In this document: positions 6,626-10,659 of the stretch, piece by piece | Position numbering within the stretch: position 1 is the stretch's first letter | Layout of the letters: each line of letters begins with the position of its first letter | Source of the DNA: an uncultured bacterium | GTDB lineage: Bacteria > Verrucomicrobiota > Kiritimatiellia > RFP12 > UBA1067 | DNA: 10,659 nucleotides | Reading direction: 5' to 3' | Assembly: GCA_900547945.1 (NCBI GenBank) | Contig: URIT01000118.1 | Coordinates: 1 to 10,659 of the forward strand | Notes under the pieces: model-generated | Database searches by the model: none | What the model was told of the DNA's origin: nothing | What the model saw: only the letters and a program-made list of their open reading frames with translations | Program-made: the position numbers and the translations under genes

Positions 6626-7396
6626 TCACGAATCGATGATCCGTCCGTCGAGCGAGATTGTCACGACCTGCCACGGAATGAACTTGCCAGAAGCCTGCAA
6701 CGCCTTCTTCGCCGCCTGTTCCAGACCTCCGCAGCACGGAACCTCCATGCGGACGATAGTCACGGACGTGATGTCGTTCTCGCGGATGATTTCCGTCAGC
6801 TTCTCCGAATAGTCCACAGGGTCAAGCTTGGGGCATCCGACAATCGTCACCTTGCCGCGCATGAAGTCGCGGTGGAACGCGGCGTATGCGTAGGCCGTGC
6901 AGTCGGCGGCGATGAGCAGCTTCGCATCCTTGAAGAACGGCGCGGTCGCCGGGACGAGCCGTATCTGGCACGGCCACTGGGCGAGCTGGCTAGGAGGGCG
7001 CGTATCCTCACGCGCCGTCTCGGCGGCTGGGGACAGCCGCCCTCCCGATGACGATGTGGCACGGTTGAACTGGCACATCGCCTTGCCGGGGCATCCGCCG
7101 GGCGGAGGCGTCTTACCCACGAGCGACATTCCGCCGGATGTCATCTCTGACTGCATCTTCGCCATCGTCCGCTCCCGAACGGCCTTTTCGTCATACGCCG
7201 CCGCCTCGCGCTCGACAATCCTTATCGCGCCCGTCGGGCATTCCGGGAGGCAGTCGCCCATGCCGTCGCAGTAGTCGTCCTTGACGAGCCGCGCTTTGCC
7301 GTCCACGATGGCGATTGCGCCCTCGTGGCAGGCGTTCGCGCACAGTCCGCACCCGTTGCACTTCGCCGCGTCGATCTCGACAATCTTTCTTTTCAT
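6626..7396 (-). CDS. Two-cluster 4Fe-4S protein with C-terminal cysteine domain
   Basis: 256-residue iron-sulfur protein, first gene of the hcp operon. A ferredoxin-like N-terminus has C13-x2-C16-x2-C19-x3-C23 (KCNGCGLCANACHEGAI) and a second, modified motif C43-x5-C49-x3-C53 (YCDGMGDCLPECP). A linker leads to a conserved C-terminal domain: WPCQIRLVPATAPFF (141-155), LLIAADCTAYAYAAFH (160-175), VGCPKLD (186-192) and MEVPCCGGL (217-225), probably with further metal-binding cysteines. This family is common in anaerobes near hcp and cupin genes, function unknown. ATG 7396 is chosen for AGGAGG 8 nt upstream. Residues 118-135 are encoded by an inserted double-hairpin palindrome placed in the variable linker. 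Confidence 0.88.
   Translation of the reverse strand: MKRKIVEIDAAKCNGCGLCANACHEGAIAIVDGKARLVKDDYCDGMGDCLPECPTGAIRIVEREAAAYDEKAVRERTMAKMQSEMTSGGMSLVGKTPPPGGCPGKAMCQFNRATSSSGGRLSPAAETAREDTRPPSQLAQWPCQIRLVPATAPFFKDAKLLIAADCTAYAYAAFHRDFMRGKVTIVGCPKLDPVDYSEKLTEIIRENDITSVTIVRMEVPCCGGLEQAAKKALQASGKFIPWQVVTISLDGRIIDS
6993..7046. repeat. REP-like double-hairpin element inside the 4Fe-4S gene
   Basis: Plus strand: GGCGCGT-atcctc-ACGCGCC (6997-7016) and GGCGGCTG-ggga-CAGCCGCC (7022-7041) are two perfect hairpins 5 nt apart, enclosed by GGAG (6993-6996) and CTCC (7042-7045), so the unit can fold as a three-way junction. It encodes GGRLSPAAETAREDTRPP in frame. A unit of the same plan lies at 10455-10514. 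Confidence 0.85.
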
Positions 7397-7430
7397 GGCT
7401 CTTGCCTCCTGTTCCATGTTGACGGTCCGT

Positions 7431-7439
7431 ATTATACCA
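7431..7439 (-). promoter_or_regulatory. Extended -10 promoter of the hcp operon
   Basis: TGG-TATAAT on the minus strand is a consensus extended -10. No good -35 is present at 16-18 nt, which suggests an activator. The predicted start near 7424 leaves a short leader of about 28 nt that contains the AGGAGG site of the 4Fe-4S gene. Confidence 0.7.
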
Positions 7440-7460
7440 AAGCCGGCTTCCAAAAGGTTA

Positions 7461-7476
7461 GCATGTCAGCATGTCC
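7461..7476. promoter_or_regulatory. 8-bp direct repeat upstream of the hcp-operon promoter (possible regulator site)
   Basis: gcatgtca (7461-7468) and gcatgtcc (7469-7476) are adjacent near-identical octamers centred about 44 nt before the predicted transcription start, where an activator could contact RNA polymerase. The repeats are direct, not inverted, unlike a classical CRP/FNR-type HcpR site. A short palindrome, CCTCCCGGAGG, follows at 7475-7485. Confidence 0.3.
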
Positions 7477-7537
7477 TCCCGGAGGGTGAGTCTCCGCCGA
7501 CACGCCGGTCTTGCCGCGTCCTTCCTGCGGTCGGGAC

Positions 7538-9190
7538 CTAGCGGAAGGTGCGGTCGTAGAGGAGCGCCGCGTTCAGGACGACGAGCAGCGAGCCGCCGTT
7601 GTGGACGAGCGCGCCGACGACCGGTGTCATGATGCCCAGGACGCCCAGCAGCACCGCGACGAAATTGATGGTCATCGAGAGCGTGATGTTGAAGCGGATC
7701 GTGTTCAGGCAGGCCGTCGCGAGCCGCTTCAGGTAGGCGACGGAGGCGATGTCGTCGTTCATGATGGCGATGTCGCTCGCCTCCGCCGCGACGTCCGTGC
7801 CCGCGCCCGCCATGGCGATGCCCACGTCGGCGTACTTCATCGCGGCGGCGTCGTTCACGCCGTCCCCGACCATCGCGACGTGCCGCCCCTCGGCCGTCAG
7901 CGCCTTGACGGCGTTCACCTTCTCCTCGGGCAGGAGGTCGGCCTGGACGTCCGCGATGCCGCAGGCGGCGGCGAACGTCTCCGCGATCTCCCGGTGGTCG
8001 CCCGTCAGGAGGTACGACCGCACGCCGAGCGCGCGGAGGCGCCGCACCGTCTCCGGCGCCGTCTCGCGCAGCTCGTCCGCCACGTCCATGTTCGCCCCCG
8101 CGAGGATGCGTCCGTCCGCATCGCGGGCGAGCGCGTTCGCCCACGTGCCCTTCGTGAGCGTGCCGGTCTTGTCGAAGGTCACGGTATCGACCGCGCCCAT
8201 CCGCTCCAGCGCCTCGCCCGTCTTGACGAGCACGCCGCGCTTCGTCGCCTGGCCGATCGCGGCCATCACCGAGGTCGGCGTGGCGAGCGCGAGCGCGCAC
8301 GGGCAGAACGTCACGAGCACCGTCACCGCGCGGGTCAGGCTCGCGCGCAGCCCGATGCCGAGCGCGAAGTGGCAGACGACGAGCGTGGCGAGGGCGACGC
8401 AGAGGGCGGCGGGCACGAGGATCGACGCCCAGCGGTCCGCCAGGCGCTGCATCGGCGCCTTATGGCTGTTCGCCTCGTTGACGAGGCGGATGATCTTCTC
8501 CAGGCTCGTGTCCGCCCCGACGGCGGTCGCGCGGATCTCGACCCGTCCGTAGCGGTTCAGCGTCCCCGTGTAGACGGGATCGCCCGCGACCTTCCTGACG
8601 GGCACGGACTCGCCCGTGACGATGGACTGGTCCACCGTCGTCTCGCCGCCCGTCACCACGCCGTCGCACGGGAACGCCTCGCCCGGCGCCACGACCACGA
8701 TGTCCCCCACCGCGACGTCCTTCTTCACCGCCTCCTTCAGGCGGACCAGCCCCTTCACGCCCTTCGCGGCACGGCCCACGGTGAAGTCCTCCAACTTCTC
8801 GCCGATCGCCATGATGAACGCCACCTCGCCCGCCGCGAACAGCTCGCCGATCGCGATCGCGGCGGCCATCGCCATCGTGATGAGAAGCCCGGACGTGATC
8901 CTGCGCCGTACGAACAGGGCCTTGAGCGCCCGGTACGCCATCGGCAGGCCGCACAGCAGCACGGACACGAGCGCAGGATCCCACCACGGCGAGCCGCCCT
9001 CGCAGCCAACATGCCCGCCCTTCACGTGCAGGACGAAGCCCGCCAGCACGCAGAGTCCGCTCGCCGCGACCACCCACCACGACTCCGCCGCCTCGCAGAG
9101 CCCTTCAAGACGCGCGTCCAGACGCGCCCAGCCACCCTCGTCCCCTTCTTCAGTCCGGCGCGCCTTCTCGCCCCTGCAGCAACAGCTCAT
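7538..9190 (-). CDS. P1B-type heavy-metal ATPase lacking most of the nucleotide-binding domain
   Basis: 550-residue membrane protein. The N-terminus has CCC at residues 3-5 and no HMA domain. Eight membrane segments can be read: near 38-56, 69-93, 99-119, 120-137, 256-280, 289-313, 499-520 and 522-545. The actuator loop has TGES (192-195); segment 6 has the metal motif CPC (296-298); the P-domain has DKTGTLT (D340), TGD (396-398) and GDGVNDAA (442-449). Segment 8 reads HNGGSLLVVLN, unlike copper (MxxSS) or zinc (aspartate) signatures, so the metal is uncertain. D340 to TGD spans only about 57 residues where P1B pumps have about 120-150: the HP and GxG motifs of the N-domain are missing. The ATG has AAGGAG 8 nt upstream. 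csoR lies 61 nt ahead and probably controls it. Confidence 0.9.
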   Translation of the reverse strand: MSCCCRGEKARRTEEGDEGGWARLDARLEGLCEAAESWWVVAASGLCVLAGFVLHVKGGHVGCEGGSPWWDPALVSVLLCGLPMAYRALKALFVRRRITSGLLITMAMAAAIAIGELFAAGEVAFIMAIGEKLEDFTVGRAAKGVKGLVRLKEAVKKDVAVGDIVVVAPGEAFPCDGVVTGGETTVDQSIVTGESVPVRKVAGDPVYTGTLNRYGRVEIRATAVGADTSLEKIIRLVNEANSHKAPMQRLADRWASILVPAALCVALATLVVCHFALGIGLRASLTRAVTVLVTFCPCALALATPTSVMAAIGQATKRGVLVKTGEALERMGAVDTVTFDKTGTLTKGTWANALARDADGRILAGANMDVADELRETAPETVRRLRALGVRSYLLTGDHREIAETFAAACGIADVQADLLPEEKVNAVKALTAEGRHVAMVGDGVNDAAAMKYADVGIAMAGAGTDVAAEASDIAIMNDDIASVAYLKRLATACLNTIRFNITLSMTINFVAVLLGVLGIMTPVVGALVHNGGSLLVVLNAALLYDRTFR

Positions 9191-9229
9191 AACCTCTTCT
9201 CCTTGATTGAACTACTCGCCTGCCTATGC

Positions 9230-9253
9230 TTAACCACTTAACTACTTAATCTC
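9230..9253. repeat. TTAAC-type 8-bp repeat between csoR and the metal ATPase
   Basis: ttaaccac / ttaactac / ttaatctc form three 8-bp units; the last unit overlaps the csoR stop codon (9252-9254). The 13-mer cttaactacttaa (9237-9249) recurs exactly, inverted, at 10406-10418 after tcdA. Confidence 0.7.
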
Positions 9254-9530
9254 ACTTGATTCCCACGTATTGCTCGAGCGAATCCGTGAAGTTCTCGATG
9301 GCCTCCTCCGCGTGCCCCTCCTCGATGCCCTTGCGCACGCAGTGCCCAAGATGCCCTTCGAGGATCAGAAGCCCGATGCGGTGCAGTGCGGAATCCGCCG
9401 CGTTGATCTGGATCATGATGTCCTCGCACTTCACCTCGTCGTCCTCGACCATGCGCTTGATCGCGGCGATCTGGCCCATCACGCGGTTGAGCCGAATCGT
9501 CACCAGTCTCTGATCATAGCAGTCTTTCAT
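9252..9530 (-). CDS. csoR: CsoR/RcnR-family metal-sensing repressor
   Basis: 92-residue all-alpha DNA-binding repressor. RLVTIRLNRVMGQIAAIKRMVEDD is the helix 1 fingerprint, followed by VKCEDIMIQINAA, HRIGLLILEGHLGHCV and a C-terminal helix. The ligand set C35-H60-C64 matches the copper(I) C-H-C triad of CsoR, not RcnR (which has His at the last site) or FrmR (no last Cys). C4 is an extra cysteine near the N-terminus. Such proteins bind as tetramers to G-tract operators and release when metal binds. ATG 9530 is preceded by AAGGAAGGG at about 5 nt. It is the first gene of a two-gene unit with the metal ATPase and has its own promoter with an embedded G-tract site, so autoregulation is likely. 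The symbol is by motif; the true inducer could be another soft metal. Confidence 0.88.
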   Translation of the reverse strand: MKDCYDQRLVTIRLNRVMGQIAAIKRMVEDDEVKCEDIMIQINAADSALHRIGLLILEGHLGHCVRKGIEEGHAEEAIENFTDSLEQYVGIK

Positions 9531-9566
9531 CGTTTGCCCTTCCTTCTCTTTGAATCGACGCCGCGC

Positions 9567-9596
9567 ATTATACCATATAGGGGTATGGGGTATCAA
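9567..9596 (-). promoter_or_regulatory. csoR promoter with G-tract operator in the spacer
   Basis: Minus strand: -35 TTGATA (9596-9591), 18-nt spacer, -10 TATAAT (9572-9567) preceded by TGG. The spacer carries ATACCCCATACCCCTATAT (9575-9593 reversed), two CCCC tracts bracketed by A/T, as expected for CsoR-family operators. Bound repressor would cover the whole promoter. Confidence 0.8.
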
Positions 9597-9616
9597 GCGG
9601 GAAGACAGGGAAAATG

Positions 9617-9625
9617 TGGTATACT
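9617..9625 (+). promoter_or_regulatory. Extended -10 promoter of tcdA
   Basis: TGG-TATACT with the 15-nt core aaatgtggtatactc (9612-9626), identical to the SGNH hydrolase promoter. The hexamer ends 7 nt before the tcdA ATG, so transcription should start at or next to the start codon. No -35 is seen. It is back to back with the csoR promoter, with 20 nt between that promoter's -35 and the TGG. Confidence 0.65.
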
Positions 9626-9632
9626 CACGGCT

Positions 9633-10409
9633 ATGTCCCAACCTGCAATCTTCAGCCGTCTCGAACGCATGCTCGGCACGGCGACCCTCGACGCCCTCCG
9701 TGCGACGCGCGTCGCCCTCTTCGGCCTCGGCGGCGTCGGCAGCTGGTGCGCCGAATCGCTCGTCCGCTCAGGCGTCGGCCATCTCCTGCTCGTCGATTCC
9801 GACCGCGTGTGCGCGACGAACGTGAATCGCCAGCTCATGGCCACCACGGCGACGGTCGGCGCGGTCAAGGTCGAGGTCCTGGCCCGTCGGTTGCGCGAGA
9901 TCAATCCCGGCGTCGACCTGGACGTGCGCGCGGAGGTCTACTCCGCCGAGACGGCCCCCTCCTTCGACCTTGCCGCCTACGGCTACGTCGTCGATGCCAT
10001 CGACTCCCTTTCCGAAAAGGCGGCGCTCATCCGCCACGCGCTCTCGCTCCCCTCCGTCACGCTCTTCTCCTCGATGGGCGCCGCGCTGAAGATGGATCCC
10101 TTCCAGATTCGCGCGAGCCCGTTCCGCAAGGTGGTCGGGGACGGGCTCGCCCGCGCACTCCGGCAGAAGTTCAAGAAGACGGGCGGACTCCCCTCCCGTT
10201 CCTTCACCTGCGTGTGGAGTCCCGAACACCGCGAGAACCTGGGCTCCGCCGATCCAACAGCCGCCACCCCCGACGCCGACCGCTGGAGCGCCCGCAAGGC
10301 CCGCGTCAACGGCACCGTCGCGCACACGACCGCCATCTTCGGTTTCGCCCTCGCCGGCCTCGTCGTCACCGCCGTCGAGGCGAGAGTTAAGTCGGCCTCC
10401 GGCCTTTAA
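9633..10409 (+). CDS. tcdA: tRNA threonylcarbamoyladenosine dehydratase (ThiF/E1-like)
   Basis: 258-residue cytoplasmic enzyme that uses ATP to cyclise t6A at position 37 of ANN-decoding tRNAs to ct6A. Rossmann ATP site GLGGVGSWCAESL (31-43), LLLVDSDRV with D55, TNVNRQ with R66, K79, and VVDAIDSLSEKAAL (119-132) match E. coli TcdA (CsdL), which has 268 residues; the family C-terminus TAIFGFALAGLV (233-244) is present. ATG 9633 gives the usual N-terminus, and the longer open frame upstream is the shadow of csoR. There is no ribosome site, and the -10 box ends 7 nt upstream, so the mRNA is probably leaderless. The last five or six codons and the TAA lie within a palindromic repeat (10387-10409), which gives the extra tail VKSASGL. 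Divergent from csoR. Confidence 0.93.
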   Translation: MSQPAIFSRLERMLGTATLDALRATRVALFGLGGVGSWCAESLVRSGVGHLLLVDSDRVCATNVNRQLMATTATVGAVKVEVLARRLREINPGVDLDVRAEVYSAETAPSFDLAAYGYVVDAIDSLSEKAALIRHALSLPSVTLFSSMGAALKMDPFQIRASPFRKVVGDGLARALRQKFKKTGGLPSRSFTCVWSPEHRENLGSADPTAATPDADRWSARKARVNGTVAHTTAIFGFALAGLVVTAVEARVKSASGL

Positions 10410-10583
10410 GTAGTTAAGTCGCCGCTGCGCGGCTTTAAATGGCTAAGTAGTTAGGGACGCGCTCCTGCGCGTCCGTTTGCACCCCTTTCGGCCGCGCAGG
10501 AGCGCGGCCCTCCCATGCTGCACGAAGCACAATTTAAAAGGCCGAAGGCCGATTTAACCACAATCCGCGAAGCGGCGACTTAA
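10387..10583. repeat. Compound array of TTAA-flanked palindromes around a double hairpin
   Basis: Four related short units share TTAA ends and a GC hairpin: 10387-10409 (GGCC-tcc-GGCC), 10414-10438 (GCCGC-tgc-GCGGC), 10533-10557 (GGCC-gaa-GGCC) and 10554-10583 (CCGC-gaa-GCGG). The first two are inverted relative to the last two; read in common orientation they match TTAAA-hairpin-CGACTTAAC approximately. The double-hairpin element at 10455-10514 lies in the middle. Confidence 0.75.
10455..10514. repeat. Second REP-like double-hairpin element
   Basis: GGACGCG-ctcctg-CGCGTCC (10455-10474) and GGCCGCG-caggag-CGCGGCC (10490-10509) are two 7-bp hairpins separated by 15 nt and ending CCTCCC. The two loops are exact reverse complements, so the halves can also pair with each other. 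The plan and the CCTCCC end match the element at 6993-7046. Confidence 0.8.
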
Positions 10584-10617
10584 AGACTGATCGCGGCGAC
10601 TTCAACGTAATGGGTTA

Positions 10618-10635
10618 GTGGGTTGCGCAGCCCAC
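10618..10635. repeat. Short palindrome near window end
   Basis: GTGGGTTGC/GCAGCCCAC is a 9-bp inverted repeat with one G-T pair and no spacer. No T-run follows on either side, so it is not called a terminator. Confidence 0.5.
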
Positions 10636-10659
10636 CAGTCGAATTGAGGGTGCGCCCGC

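Larger units (their letters stand above)
10410..10659. other. Noncoding repeat-rich interval after tcdA
   Basis: No gene is supported in these 250 nt. Apart from the palindrome array, the last 75 nt hold a degenerate further unit (gatcgcggcgacttc, 10589-10603) and the hairpin at 10618-10635. Confidence 0.6.

Noticed and set aside
7475..7486. CCTCCCGGAGGG as a terminator for the metal ATPase
   Set aside because: The hairpin is short, has almost no loop and is not followed by a T-run on the minus strand.
7511..9241. 576-codon plus-strand frame opposite the metal ATPase
   Set aside because: The composition is a mirror of the ATPase codons (Arg/His/Asp/Ala rich) with no family motif, while the minus strand has clear P-type ATPase signatures.
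10387..10583. CRISPR array
   Set aside because: The repeats are short, imperfect, in both orientations and without uniform spacers; no cas gene is present.

Overview
The window reads as GC-rich bacterial chromosome from an obligate or facultative anaerobe. The hybrid-cluster protein operon, clostridial-type ferredoxins, fermentative D-lactate dehydrogenase, GxDLY-type SGNH hydrolase and short GC-rich palindromes scattered inside and between genes recall the Kiritimatiellota/Verrucomicrobiota/Lentisphaerota group. That placement is an impression from gene style, not a computed result.

Layout. (1) 1-1710, minus: a secreted SGNH/GDSL hydrolase followed 3 nt later by a partial ORF that joins the start of a family-2 glycosyltransferase in frame to a ComEC-like metallo-beta-lactamase domain. 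(2) 1803-2665, minus: a lower-GC, gene-poor patch with a DUF4160 gene broken by one extra A, a doubtful 51-codon ORF and a perfect 17-bp palindrome. (3) 2666-7396, minus: a tight six-gene operon (gaps of 10-39 nt) with its own extended -10 promoter: 4Fe-4S protein, bicupin, small ferredoxin, hybrid-cluster protein Hcp, C_GCAxxG_C_C cysteine protein, LdhA. It looks like an anaerobic redox and nitrosative-stress unit. Its GC is visibly lower than that of the flanking genes. (4) 7538-9530, minus: a CsoR-type repressor and a P1B metal ATPase, with a G-tract operator inside the promoter spacer. The ATPase keeps its membrane and phosphorylation parts but lacks nearly all of the nucleotide-binding domain. 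(5) 9633-10409, plus: TcdA (tRNA t6A dehydratase), divergent from csoR and apparently leaderless. (6) 10387-10659: a compound array of palindromic repeats with no gene; the first unit supplies the last codons and stop of tcdA.

The unusual points are: two apparent in-frame large deletions or fusions (glycosyltransferase/MBL and the ATPase N-domain); two repeat elements inside operon genes as in-frame peptide (a three-copy 9-bp repeat in hcp and a double-hairpin palindrome in the 4Fe-4S gene, related in architecture to one at the window end); an extended -10 TGGTATA(A/C)T shared by all four promoters; and a four-cysteine tail on LdhA. The ORFs on the opposite strand of these genes look like shadows and are not annotated.
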